Shown here: positions 38,701 through 50,989 of the stretch, one piece after another
Layout: every line of letters begins with the position of its first letter
Position numbering within the stretch: position 1 is the stretch's first letter
Translations under genes and position numbers: made by a program
Source: Microcebus murinus
Taxonomy: Eukaryota; Chordata; Mammalia; Primates; Cheirogaleidae
DNA: 64,000 nt
Direction: 5' to 3'
NCBI RefSeq assembly: GCF_040939455.1
Contig: NC_134119.1
Location: 67,938,890 to 68,002,889, forward strand
Notes under the pieces: generated by a model
The model's database searches: none
The model's input: the letters and a program-made list of their open reading frames with translations, nothing else
Told to the model about the DNA's origin: nothing

Positions 38701-41232
38701 AGAGGTGAGTAGGTCAGACCCTGGACTAACAGGAGGTCAGAGGAGGCAGCGCCTCAGCTAAAATCTGGAGAGTAAGAAGGACGTAGCCAGGAAAAGTGGG
38801 AGGGCAGCACTGGCAAAGGCTGGATTAGGGGGCCCAGAGTGGCTCTGCACGTGAGCTCAGAACCCAAACCTCCCACCCACTCGCGCCCCTTCTTCCCATC
38901 CCTTCACCTTCAACTGCCGGGCGATCTCCTTCTTCTGGTGCAGAATGTACTCGAGGATCGCCTCGCGCTCGTACAGGTAGCCATCCGGGCTGCAGAGAGA
39001 GGACGGAATGAGAAAGACACGGACCTGGCCCAGGCCACACAGCTGGGCCTTCATCATCACATGCCACACATCGACTCCCTGTCCTGGGCGCCCACTGAGC
39101 GTCTCACGGGCAGCATCTTACTCGATGCTCAGCTCTCCGAGGTGAATTCTTGAGCCAGGACCACACTGTTTTCAATCTCGTGGCTGGGAAGGATGCCGTG
39201 TTGAGTAGGGAAGGCCTTGTACAGTAAGGGGTTAACTCAGCAGGCCTGGGTTGTCCAAACCCTGCACATTCCAAAGAAAGGACTGGCTCCTCGGAGACAA
39301 TTTCTAAGCCCCTGGAATGTCCTGTCTGATAACAGTATCTTTGTTTACCTGGGGCCTGGGGCTACCTATGGTAACACTTGACCTCTGAGGGGCTGGAGAC
39401 TACGGTCAGCCACATGAACAGTCAGCCATGTCTATGTGACCAACCCCAGTAAAAACTGTGGGCACCAAGGCTCCTGGTTGGCAATGCTCTGTCTATGCTG
39501 TCACACATTGCTGGGAGAATTGGGCACTGTCCATGTGACTCTACTGAGACAGGACAGCTGGAAGTTCATACTTGGTCTCTACTGGACTCTGTCCCATGCA
39601 CCTTTCTCCTTTGCTGATTTTAACTATGAGTACAACAGCCTTGGTGAATTGTACAAGTTCTTCTAGGAAATAATGAGCCTGAAGTTGGCCTTGGGGACCC
39701 TGAACAACAGTCTACTCTCATTACTATCTCTATAAAACATACCATTATGCCTGGACACCTCTTTACAAAAATAAACAAACAAAAAAACAAACCATTAGTT
39801 GAGGGCATGGTAGTCATTAGATTAAGCACTTCTGAGCTTTACCATCAGAGGCAGGTAATGGTAAGTGTTCCACAACATGAGCTGTTAGGAGGGTCCAGGC
39901 AATGTTCTAAGAGCCCTTTGCCCTATTACAAATATTTTCTTTTGCTCCCACTGTGAAACAGATGCTAGGATCATGCCCACGTCTCAGATGAGAACACTGA
40001 GGCTCTGAGAGATTAAATTGCCTCCCCAGGGCACCTTGGACGTGCAAGTCGCCAGATCCATGCATGCAGCCCCTCTCTGTGTGGTGCACTTGCCCTTCCT
40101 GTCCTGCCCCTCCCTGCCCTGTTCTCTGCTCACGTGACAACAGGATCGTGGCAGGGCTGCAGCGACAGGCAACAGCAGTCAAAGTCCTTCACAGCATCCC
40201 GGCTCAGTCGGATGTTCTGGGTCCCATAGCCTGAGGCCGCTAGGGACAGAGAAGGGGAGAGTGATAGATGGGTAAAGAGATAGGAGATACGTCCCTCTCC
40301 AAAGCCCAAGAGAGAGGCACAGAGAGAACTCAGGGGTGGTGTGGGAAGACTCGGAGAGAAACAGGCAGTTAAGAGCTGTGTGTGTTGGCTGGGCGCGGTG
40401 GCTCACGCCTGTAATCCCAGCACTCTGGGAGGCCGAGGCAGGAGGATCATTTGAGCTCAGGAGTTCGAGACCAGCCTGAGCAAGAGCGAGACCCCGTCTC
40501 TACTAAAAATAGAAAGAAATTAATGGGCTAATATAAAAATATATAGAAAAAAATTAGCCGGGCATGGTGGCACATGCCTGTAGTCCCAGCTAAGGGGATT
40601 TGATCGGGAGGCTGAGACAGGAGGATCGCTTGAACCTAGGAGTTTGAGGTAGCTGTGAGCAAGGCTGACGCCACGGCACTCTAGCCCGGGCAGCAGAGCG
40701 ACACTCTGTCTCAAAAAAAAAAAAAAAGCTGTGTGTCTCCATACTGGGGACAGGGGCTTCACAACCGCAAGAAGCGTTAATCCCCAGAGAGTAAGTGACA
40801 GACAGGCCATGTCACTGAGTGGCAGCTCTGAGAAGAGGCTGAGAGCTGACTCCCCTTGACCCTTTGGCTGTGACCAACCTCAAGGGCCTGTACCTCTTTG
40901 GGCCTCAGTTTCTTCTGAAACATGGCAGCTGAGAGGAGTAAATGAGTTACTCATTTACAGAAGGCACATGACACAGTGCCCCACACATGGGGGTGCTGGA
41001 GCATGTGGGCTGTTAACTACACGGTTGTGTAGTTAACAAGTGTGTGCGTGGGCTGGCGGGGGTGGAGTGGGGTGAGGGGTGGGGGACAGGAACACACAGA
41101 AAGCAAAACCAGAGGTGCAAAGTGAGGAGATGGTGAGTTCGAGACACATTCGATCCCTGTACCTGTGTCCTTCTTCTTCTCATGGTAGGTGTAGACGGCT
41201 CCTGCAGTGCAGTTCTTGCCGTGCCGTGTCAT
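35720..41232 (-). CDS. NOSIP: NOSIP, nitric oxide synthase-interacting protein, complete, eight coding exons
   Basis: U-box/RING-like E3 ubiquitin ligase that binds endothelial and neuronal NO synthases and alters their location and activity. Coding exons in transcript order: 41232-41163, 40239-40134, 38989-38908, 36962-36803, 36717-36599, 36455-36268, 36145-36037, 35791-35720; total 906 nt, 301 residues, the human length. N-terminus is [21 protein letters not shown] split U-box is seen as [20 protein letters not shown] with [12 protein letters not shown], and later [16 protein letters not shown] to [17 protein letters not shown] basic segment ([12 protein letters not shown]) matches the reported nuclear localisation region. 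The start has a purine at -3 and directly follows an acceptor (CCCCCAG G ATG). The first intron is 14 kb. Confidence 0.97.
35847..35881 (+). other. G-quadruplex-type G tract in NOSIP intron 7
   Basis: Six G runs of four or five separated by single T or C bases on the plus strand, which is the NOSIP template strand. Confidence 0.75.
36037..36145 (-). CDS. NOSIP: NOSIP coding exon 7
   Basis: Encodes [20 protein letters not shown], then [16 protein letters not shown]. Donor is GTGAGC. Confidence 0.96.
36268..36455 (-). CDS. NOSIP: NOSIP coding exon 6
   Basis: Encodes [20 protein letters not shown] through [11 protein letters not shown]. The acceptor is a tandem GAGCAG; the downstream AG is assigned because it reproduces human KPSRTV. 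Confidence 0.95.
36599..36717 (-). CDS. NOSIP: NOSIP coding exon 5
   Basis: Encodes [20 protein letters not shown], then [20 protein letters not shown]. Donor is GTGAGC. Confidence 0.96.
36803..36962 (-). CDS. NOSIP: NOSIP coding exon 4
   Basis: Encodes [20 protein letters not shown] through [12 protein letters not shown]. Charged, helical, with the basic nuclear-localisation segment. Confidence 0.96.
37200..37920 (+). repeat. MIR element split by a tripartite Alu
   Basis: The left part has 'cagcctcagttttctcatct' and 'ggttacacaagg'. The right part has 'gcacttagaaccttgcctgg' and 'cacatagtgaagagttc'. Confidence 0.75.
37384..37844 (-). repeat. Tripartite Alu (right arm plus two left arms)
   Basis: A normal dimer ends at 37710 (CACACCTGGCTG). 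A second left arm follows immediately at 37711-37844. CAAGGTGA flanks the whole array. Confidence 0.88.
38480..38600 (-). repeat. MIR fragment
   Basis: CCCATTTTACAGATGATGAA then 'actgaggcccagagaggtga'. Confidence 0.7.
38908..38989 (-). CDS. NOSIP: NOSIP coding exon 3
   Basis: Encodes [20 protein letters not shown] then KEIARQLK. Donor is GTGAAG. Confidence 0.96.
39195..39725 (+). repeat. Solo LTR, probably ERVL class
   Basis: 'gtgaccaaccccagtaaaaa', 'cacattgctgggagaattgg', 'ccatgtgactctactgagac' and 'gatttta...gagtacaacagcctt' match a mammalian ERVL-type LTR I recall. No coding region. Boundaries approximate. Confidence 0.6.
39935..40075 (-). repeat. MIR-like fragment
   Basis: 'cagatgagaacactgaggct' then 'gagagattaaattgcct'. 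Confidence 0.55.
40134..40239 (-). CDS. NOSIP: NOSIP coding exon 2 (first half of the U-box)
   Basis: Encodes [20 protein letters not shown], then [15 protein letters not shown]. Donor is GTGAGC. Confidence 0.96.
40387..40729 (+). repeat. Alu with a short internal insertion and target duplication
   Basis: AGCTGTGTGT flanks it. AGGGGATTTGAT is inserted in the right arm after CCCAGCTA. Confidence 0.92.
40845..41005 (+). repeat. MIR element
   Basis: 'tgtacctctttgggcctcag' through 'aaggcacatgacacagtgcc'. Confidence 0.65.
41011..41038. other. Perfect 12 bp inverted repeat
   Basis: TGTTAACTACAC and its exact reverse complement, separated by GGTT, 125 bases past the NOSIP coding exon 1 donor. Confidence 0.9.
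41163..41232 (-). CDS. NOSIP: NOSIP coding exon 1
   Basis: [20 protein letters not shown] then KDT plus one base. Donor is GTACAG. The exon starts one base before the ATG. Confidence 0.96.
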
Positions 41233-41457
41233 CCTGGGGGCGCAAGGGACAGTTGCAGGGCTGTAGTGACCAGAGGCAGCTGGCCTAGGGAAGACCTTTA
41301 TGGCCCTCAGAGCTGATCTGCTCCCCCTCAATGGGAAAGCTGAGAGGGTGTGAGGAAGCGGGCACACACCATGTGTCTTCCAGCCAGAAAATCCCCTTTC
41401 AAGACTTACCTGAACGCATTTATATACTAAAACGCAACCTTTAAGAACAAAATAATT

Positions 41458-41790
<333 letters not shown>

Positions 41791-42201
41791 CAAAACACTT
41801 TTTATTCTGGAAGTTTTCAAACACACACAAAGTAAACACAAAAGTATAAAGAACCTCCATGTACCCATCCCCTGGGTCCAACAACTGGCAACATTTTGCC
41901 ATCCTACTTTGATACTTTGATCATCACTGCAATCTCCCCTTTTAAAGTGGCTTTAGAGAGATATAATTCACATATCATAAAATTCATCCTTTTAAAGTAT
42001 ACAGTGCAGTGAGTGGTTTTAGTATATTTAGAGTTGTGCAACCATCACTCCTATCTAATTCCAGAACATTTTGATTGCCTCCAAAAGAAACTCAGGACTT
42101 ATCAGCAGTCGCTTCCCCGAGCCGCCACCCCAGGGGAACCACTAATCGACTTTCTGTCTCTACAGACTTGCCTCTTCTGGACATATAAATTGAATTGCAT
42201 A

Positions 42202-42530
42202 GGCCGGCTGTGGTGGCTCACGCCTGTAATCCTAGCACTCTGGGAGGCTGAGCCGCACGGATTGCTGGAGGTCAGGAGTTTGAAACCAGCCTAAGCAAGA
42301 CCCTGTCTCTACTAAAAATAGAAAGAAGTTAATTTACCAACTAAAATATATATATACAAAAAATTAGCTGGGCATGGTGGCACATGCCTGTAGTCCCAGC
42401 TACTCAGGAGGTTGAAGCAGGAGGATCGCTTGAGCCCAGGAGATTGAGGTTGCTGTGAGCTAGGCTGACGCCACGGCACTCACTCTAGCCTAGGCAACAA
42501 AGTGAGACTCTGCCTCAAAAAAAATAAATA
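42202..42530 (+). repeat. Alu nested in L1, with target duplication
   Basis: AAATTGAATTGCATA recurs as AAATTGAATCGTATA. Confidence 0.93.
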
Positions 42531-42977
42531 AATTGAATCGTATATTTGTCCTTGTACATCTGGTTTATTTCACTTAGTATGTTTTCAAGTTTAACCCACT
42601 TTTGTCACGTGCATGAGTACTTTACTCCTTATGTCTAGATAACATTTCATCATATAGATATACCACACTTTATTCAACCACTCTACAGCTGCATTTGGGT
42701 TGTTTCAACATTTTGGCTAATATGAATAGTGCTGCTAGCACTATTCAGTGTTTTTGTCTGAACACTCATTTTCAATTCTTTTGGGTATATATGTACAAGT
42801 GGAACTGCTGGGTCAAACTGAGAAATTGCCAAACTGTTTTCCACAGCATTTTATAACCCTTCTATATCCCACTAGCAATGCTTGAGGATTCCAACTTCTT
42901 CACATCCTCAACAACGCTTGTGACTGTCTTCTGTATTCTGACCAGCCTAATTAATTCAAACTGGTATCTTATTGTGT

Positions 42978-43306
42978 TTTTTTTTTTTTTTTTGAGACAG
43001 AGTCTCACTTTGTTGCCCAGGCTAGAGTGAGTGCCGTGGCGTCAGCCTGGCTCACAGCAACCTCAATCTCCGGGGCTCAGCGATCCTCCTGCCTCAGCCT
43101 CCCGAGTAGCTGGGACTACAGGCATGCGCCACCATGCCCGGCTAATTTTTTGTATATATATTTTTAGTTGGTCAATTAATTTATTTCTATTTTTGGTAGA
43201 GACGGGGTCTCGCTCAGGCTGGTTTGGAACTCCTGACCTTGAGCAATCCGCCCGCCTCGGCCTCCCAAAGTGCTAGGATTACAGGCGTGAGCCACCACGC
43301 CCGGCC
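42978..43306 (-). repeat. Alu nested in L1
   Basis: CTTATTGTG before the T run recurs after CCCGGCC. Confidence 0.94.
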
Positions 43307-43344
43307 CTTATTGTGGTTTTGATATGCATTTCCCGAATGACTAA

Positions 43345-43498
43345 TGATGGGATTACAGGGTGTGCCACCACACCGGCTAAGCTTTCTATTTTTTGTAGAG
43401 ACAACATTGCCTCTCCAGGTTGCCTAGACTGGTCTCAAACTCCTGGCCCTAGCTTCCCAAAGTGCTAGGATTACAGGTGTGAGCCACTGAGCCCGGCT
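43345..43498 (-). repeat. Old Alu fragment in L1
   Basis: GATGGGATTACAGGGTGTGCC through GAGCCACTGAGCCCGGC, diverged. Confidence 0.8.
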
Positions 43499-43619
43499 TC
43501 TTTTTAGTTTCTTGATGGTGTCCCTTGACATGCACAAGTTTTTAACTCAATGAAGTCTAATTTACCTGATGTTTTCTTTTATTGATTATGCTTTTGGTAG
43601 TGTATCTAAGACATTCTTA

Positions 43620-43944
43620 GGCTGGGTGAGGTGGCTCACGCCTGTAATCCTAGCACTCTGGAAGGTCAAGGCGGGCTGCTCAAGGTCAGGAGTTCATAAC
43701 CAGCCTGAGCAAGGGCGAGACCCATCTCTACTATAAATAGAAAGAAATTAATTGGCCAACTAATATATATAGAAAAAATTAGCCGGGCATGGTGGCACAT
43801 GCCTGTAGTCCCAGCTACTCGGGAGGCTGAGGCAGCAGGATTGCTTGAGCCCAGGAGTTGGAGGTTGCTGTGAGCTAGGCTGACGCTACGGCACTCACTC
43901 TAGCCTGGGCAACAAAGTGAGACTCTGTCTCAAAAAAAAAAAAG
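43620..43944 (+). repeat. Alu nested in L1, with target duplication
   Basis: AGACATTCTTA at 43609-43619 and 43945-43955. Confidence 0.95.
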
Positions 43945-44611
43945 AGACATTCTTAGACCAAATTTATGCAGATTTACTCCTAGGTTTTCTTCTAGGAGTT
44001 TTATAATTCAGATTTTACATTTATAGTTAATTTTTGTGTATGGTATGAGGTAGGGAGCCCCTCCCCCCTTTTTTGTATTTTTACTTCTTTTTTAGCTGCT
44101 GGAATGGGAAGGAGCCCATTTTTAAGTGCAGAAATCCTCAGATCCATGGAGGCTGAGCAGTCTTCACCAGGGCTCCTTGGCCAGTAAGTAGCTGGGGGGT
44201 CTTGGGGGGGGCGCGAAGGCCAGGCCAGCTTGGCCACCTGCATGCTTTTTTGTACCTTAAAAGGATTTAGTAAAATTAAACACTTGCCTCACTCATCTCT
44301 ATACTGCCATCTAAAAATTCTCTTAAGCTTAAATAGTTGCAAAGGATACAAGTTCCAGCAATGTAAACCTGTAGCTGGTGGAATCTAAATACTGTAATGA
44401 TTTGATACCTACCATCATCCATTTAAAAACTGTAAGAAAAAGCTCTGCTTCAACAGCAGGAAATTTTACATGTCCTGTTTTTCTCTTTGAACTTATATTT
44501 CCGTTCCAGTTCCCTCCCTGTCACTCATTTAACCTCATGTCTTTTATGCTCAAAAATATTTTAGCAATCATCCTGTATTATTTCTCTACAAGAAAACAAT
44601 ATGGATAGGGG

Positions 44612-44900
44612 CCAGACACAGTAGCTCACACCTGTAATACGAGGACTCTGGGAGGCCAAGGCAGGAGGATCCTTGAGGTCAGGAGTTTAGACCAGCCTGA
44701 GCAAGAGCGAGACCCTGTCTCTCCCATAGATAGAAAAAAATTGGGCAGGTATGGTGGTACGCACCTGTATTCCTAGCTACTCAGGAGGCTGAGGCAGGAG
44801 AATCTCTTGAGCCCAGGAGTTTGAGGTAGCAGTGAGCTAGAATCATGCCACTGCACTCTAGCCAGGGTGACAGAGTGAGACCCTGACTCAGAAAAAAAAT
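44612..44900 (+). repeat. Old Alu
   Basis: GGCCAGACACAGTAGCTCAC, diverged, short A tail. Confidence 0.88.
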
Positions 44901-44954
44901 TCATTTTTAAATTTCCCATGATTCCTAGGCCCCAACAGTCAAAATATTCTTCTA

Positions 44955-45165
44955 GATCAGTGGTTCTCAAAGTGTGGTCCTAGGCCTCTGTGGTCCCCTA
45001 AAACATTTCTAGAGAGTCCATAAGGCCAAAACTCTTATAATACTAAGGCATTATTTGCCCTTTTCAGTCACATTCTCTTACAAGCATACAGTGGAGTTTT
45101 CCAGAGGCTGCGTGAGGTGTGATATTACAGCACTAAGTTTGTGGTAATTTGTTATAGCAGCAATA
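44955..45165 (+). repeat. hAT-type DNA transposon fragment
   Basis: CAGTGGTTCTCAAAGTGTGG followed by 'agtggagttttccagaggct'. Same family as the copy at 49969-50977. Confidence 0.7.
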
Positions 45166-46260
45166 GGTTAGTAATACAGTTACTAGGGAAATGCAAATTA
45201 AAACTTCACTGAGATCCCTCTACACACCCACTGGAAGGGTTACAATTAGACAGATGGGTGCAGGTGAGCACATGGAGCTACTAGAACCCTCATCCACTGC
45301 TGGGGGGTGGGTGCAGGCTGGTATAATCACTTTGGAAACCAACTGTTACTAGCTACGAAAGTCTGGAATATGCCAACCCTATGAGCCAGCAATTCCTCTC
45401 CCACGTTTATACCTAACAGAAGGGTGAACCTCTGCTTAACACAAGACACATATTACAGTGTTTAGAGCTGCCCTGTTCATAATAGCTCATAAACTGGAAA
45501 CTACCCAAATGCCCATCAACGTGGAACAGATAAAGAAACCGGGGCATGGCCGGGCGTGGTGGCTCACGCCTGTAATCCTAGCTCTCTGGGAGGCCGAGGC
45601 GGGTGGATTGCTCGAGGTCAGGAGTTCGAAACCAGCCTGAGCAAGAGCGAGACCCCGTCTCTACTATAAATAGAAAGAAATTAATTGGCCAACTAATACA
45701 TATAGAAAAAATTAGCCGGGCATGGTGGCGCATGCCTGTAGTCCCAGCTACTTGGGAGGCTGAGGCAGAAGGATTGCTTGAGCCAGGAGTTTGAGGTTGC
45801 TGTGAGCTAGGCTGACGCCACGGCACTCACTCTAGCCTAGGCAACAAAGTGAGACTCTGTCTCAAAAAAAAAAAAAAGAAAAAAAAAAGAAACCGGGGCA
45901 TAGTCACATAATGGCAACAGCCAGCAATGAGAAAGAACAAGCTATTGTCACACCAGCAGCATGGCTGAATCTCACAAACACCACATGCGTGAGAGACTCC
46001 AGATACAAAAGAAACTTTACCAAGTGATTCCATTTATATGAAGTTCAAAAACTCACAAAAGTAATCATGGCATCACAAGTTAGGTTCCTTGGGGGAGTGG
46101 AAGTGACTGTGAGGGGGTAAGGTCTCTGGGAGGCTGGGAAAGTTCTGTTTCTTGATCTGAGTGCTAGTTACAAGGGTGTGTTCACTCTGAAAAGCCACTG
46201 GGCCTGACAGTTTGCTTTCTGTACTTCCATGTACATGTCAGAAAAAGAAATTAACGGTGG
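45166..46260 (+). repeat. Old L1 3' portion, plus orientation, split by an Alu
   Basis: 'gggaaatgcaaattaaaact', 'caaatgcccatcaacgtgg' and 'gattccatttatatgaagtt' are ORF2-end and 3' UTR landmarks. Confidence 0.85.
45548..45883 (+). repeat. Alu nested in L1, with target duplication
   Basis: AAAGAAACCGGGGCAT flanks both ends exactly. Confidence 0.96.
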
Positions 46261-46531
46261 AGGAAACCCCCACTTTATCCAGGCAATCACTCCCCCTCAG
46301 CCCATCATGCATGTCCTCAGTCTGGATGTGGCTGTTGCAGACTTGTCCCCCGCATGGATGTATCCTCTTTGAGTTAACACCTGCGGACAGATATCTGTAT
46401 CCATATGACAGAGCTGCAACAAACAGCTCTGTATGCCATGTACTTTGGCACGTGCATGAGGGTATCTGGGGGATAAATCCTTAAAAGTGGAATCACTGGC
46501 TTGAAGGACATTTTCATTTAAAATTTGGTTA

Positions 46532-46831
46532 GGGCCTGTAATCCTAGCACTCTGGGAAGCCGAGGTGGGAAGATCACTTGAGGTCAGGAGTTCGAGACCA
46601 GCCCGAGCAAGAGCAAGACCCCCGTCTCTACTAAAAATAGAAAGAAATTAATTGGCCAACTAATATATATAGAAAAAATTAGCTGGGCATGGTGGCACAT
46701 GCCTGTAGTCCCAGCTACTCAGGAGGCTGATGCAGAAGGATTGCTTGAGCCCAGGAGTTTGAGGTTGCTGTGAGCTAGGCTGACGCTACGGCACTCACTC
46801 TAGCCTGGGCAATAAAGCGACACTCTGTCTC

Positions 46832-46862
<31 letters not shown>

Positions 46863-46895
46863 GTTAGGATTGTAGGCGTGAGCCACAGCCCGGCC
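46532..46895 (+). repeat. Alu with its 5' head displaced and inverted
   Basis: The body starts at GGCCTGTAATCCTAGC, lacking the first 20 or so bases. After the poly-A and a target copy, the missing head appears reversed (46867-46895). TTGGTTAG is present three times. Confidence 0.8.
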
Positions 46896-47260
46896 TTGGT
46901 TAGAATTTGCAGTTGTCCAAATAGACTGTACAGATCGATTATACCTCCATCATGGGAAAGCCATTCCTCACACCTTCACCAGTTTCCTGTGACTGATGCC
47001 CACCTGTGCCTAGGTCAACGTGGCACCTCCAGCACCGTGCTGCAGAAAATGTGGTGTTGGTGACAGACTGGGAGAAGACATTTGTAACGTCTACAATCAA
47101 CAAGGAACTAACACCTAGAATAGGCACTTCTACTATATTGCATGTGTTCCTAGAAATCACAGTGATATGCAAGATCTTGCAGTCAAAACCACAGGGCTTA
47201 TGGAGAAAAAGGAACACAACACTCAAAAACTCTGCCAGTGATGCTCAAAGAAAAAGACAG

Positions 47261-47480
47261 GCTGGGCACAGTGGCTCATGCCTGTAATCCCAGCACTTTG
47301 GGACATGTGGGAGGATTGTTTGAGGGTCTGGGAGTTTGAGATCAGCCTAGGCAACATAACAAGACCCAGTTTCTACATTAAAAAAAAAAAAAATTAGCAA
47401 GCATGGTGGCACTTGCCTGTAGTCCTAGCTACTCAGTTTGGGTAACAGAGTGAGTGAAACTATATCTCTAAAAAAAATAA
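47261..47480 (+). repeat. Old truncated Alu
   Basis: GGCTGGGCACAGTGGCTCATG with internal deletions. Confidence 0.85.
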
Positions 47481-47776
47481 ATAAATACAAATAAAATCAA
47501 AAAGAAAAAAAATAGGAAACCAACACAACTTACACATGTTAAATGGTTAAGAAATACTTCCACACTCCAAAACATATGGCATCTGCTCTTGACAAATCAA
47601 GTTTGAAGTTTGTTGTGGAAACGGACACTGGAAAAGGGGGGGACGTCTTGTGTGTCGCTGTGAGGAGGCGGAAAGAGGGTTATCTGAAATCTGATAGAAA
47701 GTTCTTATACCAGATGTGGATGGGTGTGGCTCCTAACACACACGGTGGAGCTGAGGCAGTGGCATATATGCGGGGC

Positions 47777-47800
47777 TCCTGTGTGTGTGTGTGTGTGTGT
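47777..47800. repeat. (GT)n microsatellite
   Basis: About eleven GT units. Confidence 0.9.
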
Positions 47801-47984
47801 ACCCTTTGCATATTCCTACACGCTCATTTCCACAGAATGCAGTTTCCTAGATTGGTCCAGTCTTTCTCAAGGACGCTCATAAGCAAATGTGAAATTCACA
47901 CGATGTTCAAATTGTTCCTTAACATTTCAATTGCACTGGAATACATTTGCTTTTTCAAAACAAGCGCTATAGCAGAACTGACTA

Positions 47985-48985
<1,001 letters not shown>

Positions 48986-49960
48986 GCATTCGGGAAAGAT
49001 TGTCGCCTGTTCTCAAGTAGGCTGCAAGGACAGAAGTTGGAGCTGGGAGCACAACCAAGCCCCACCCCCCACCCCAACTATAGAAAGCAACTTCATCTTT
49101 ATCGCCCCCTTCTGGTTATTTAAAAAAGCTTGCTTTTTACATTCAAAACTTGAAGCACAAACCTCTCTGAGTGACCTATAGAGCTCTCTCTCCCCCTACT
49201 GGCATCTTCTCCTGAGAAGCCAATGTTGTTTTTAGGCATATTTACATAGAACAAAAGCACAGACTAACAGTTTGATGGGTTTTGACAAATGTGTACACCC
49301 TGGTAACTACCAGCCCGACTAAGATACAGAACATTTGTTTCTACTACCCTAGAAAGTCCCCTCATGCCCATTCCTGGTGAATGTGCCCAAGGGTCCCCAA
49401 GAGGCCAGAGTGCTGCTTGTAGAAGCCGACCTTGATGAAACGACCCCACTTGACCCAAGGCCCCCTCCACCAGGCCCCTCCTCCAGCTCCCCCTGCCCCA
49501 GGCTTCTGAGTAAGCGTCCAGCACCTGCTGCCTCCCCTCGCTCACCTGCCACCCAGCCCCCCAACTGCCACTCAACGAAGGTCGCATTGACCTCCTCGCC
49601 AACACATTCCCCACTCTATTCTTAGTTGTCAACTGCCTTGACCCTCTGCGGTATTTGGCACTGGGCGCCTCTGCTTTCCCAGGGACGAGCTGGCTGGGCG
49701 TTTTGTGGCCAAGAACAGAGGTTTCTATGTGCATGGGGAATTTTCCCTCCAGGAGTGAGAGGGAGAATTTTTTTCATTTCTCAGGGTGATAATAAATAAT
49801 AGTCACAAGGAACACCACACAATCCCTGACCACGTGAGCTCTCCAAGTCCCCAACCTCATCCATGCTCCAAGCTCAACCACCCTCTGAAGCCCATCGCCA
49901 TCACTGCCCCATTGCCCACCCTGCAGATGGGCAACCAGAGGTTTGGAGGTGGATCCAATT
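48986..49960. other. NOSIP intron 1 segment, no gene recognised
   Basis: Diverged, partly L1/MLT-like text to about 49360 ('gggttttgacaaatgtgtac'), then C-rich unique DNA. The minus-strand 156-residue frame at 49264-49734 is not supported by any recognisable domain. Confidence 0.5.
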
Positions 49961-50204
49961 GCCTAGGGCAGTGGTTCTCAAAGTGAGGTCCAGGGACCCC
50001 AGTGGTCCCTAAGATATTTTCAGGGAGTCCACACTATGATTTCCACAACACTGAAACATTATCTGCCTTTGTTGTTTTATTCTCTTCATGAGTGTATCAC
50101 TAGTGGAGTTTTCTAGAAGCTGAGTGACTTGTGAGGATGTCATCCCTCTGACAGCTAATTGAATGTGTGCTGGTACATTCTTTCTTGGGTTTTAAAAAGG
50201 TCTC

Positions 50205-50500
50205 TTTTATGATGCTATGAAAGAAATCAGCACAAAAGGCCATATATTATATGAGTCCATTGATATGAAATGTCTAGAATAGGCAAATCCATAGAGCCAG
50301 AAAGTAGATTAGTGGTTGTCACAGGCTGGGGGGCGGGGGAGTGATTGCTAATGGGCACAGGGTTTATGTTTGTGGTGATAAAAATGTTCTGGAATCTGGA
50401 AGTGGTAATGGATGCAACATGGGAAATATACTAAGACCCACTGACTTTGTACGCCTTCAATGGGCACATTTTACGGTATATGCATTCTAGCACCAATGAC
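50205..50500 (+). repeat. L1 3'-end fragment nested in the hAT element
   Basis: 'gatgctatgaaagaaatcag', 'gattagtggttgtcacaggc' and 'gtggtgataaaaatgttctg'. Confidence 0.7.
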
Positions 50501-50503
50501 TTT

Positions 50504-50836
50504 TTTTTTTTTTTTTTTTTGAGACAGAGTCTCGCTTTGTTGCCCAGGCTAGAGTGAGTGCCGTGGCGTCAGCCTAGCTCACAGCAACCTCAAACTCCTG
50601 GGCTCGAGTGATCCTTCTGCCTCAGCCTCCCGGGTAGCTGGGACTACAGGCATGTGCCACCATGCCCGGCTAATTTTTTATATATATATCAGTTGGCCAA
50701 TTAATTTCTTTCTATTTATAGTAGAGACAGGGTCTCGCTCTTGCTCAGGCTGGTTTTGAACTCCTGACCTTGAGCAATCCGCTCGCCTCGGCCTCCCAAG
50801 AGCTAGGATTACAGGCGTGAGCCACAGCGCCCGGCC
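50504..50836 (-). repeat. Alu nested in L1/hAT, with target duplication
   Basis: CACCAATGACTTTTT before and CACCAATGACATTTT after. Confidence 0.95.
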
Positions 50837-50989
50837 ACCAATGACATTTTTTAAATGTCTCCACTTTAATTTCTCATATGGCAAATATTGATTTCTGTGA
50901 CTCACATAAACAAAAGCACTTTGGAGTCCTCTCAGTAATTTTTAAGATCCTGAGACCAAAAAGCGTGAGAACCTCTGGCCAAGGGTAGA

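Larger units (their letters stand above)
41800..44060 (-). repeat. L1 element, minus orientation, cut by four Alu insertions
   Basis: One collinear antisense L1 can be followed: 'aattcacatatcataaaatt' (about 41960), 'gttgtgcaaccatcactcc', 'ttgggttgtttcaacattt', 'gccaaactgttttccacagc', 'gtggttttgatatgcatttc', 'tttcttgatggtgtcccttg' and 'gtgtatggtatgaggtaggg'. It has an internal deletion near 43340-43500. Confidence 0.85.
49969..50977 (+). mobile_element. hAT-type DNA transposon carrying an L1 tail and an Alu
   Basis: The left end CAGTGGTTCTCAAAGTG pairs with the right end, whose reverse complement is CAGAGGTTCTCACGC. 8 bp borders GCCTAGGG (49961-49968) and GCCAAGGG (50978-50985) are a near-perfect target duplication. 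Confidence 0.75.
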
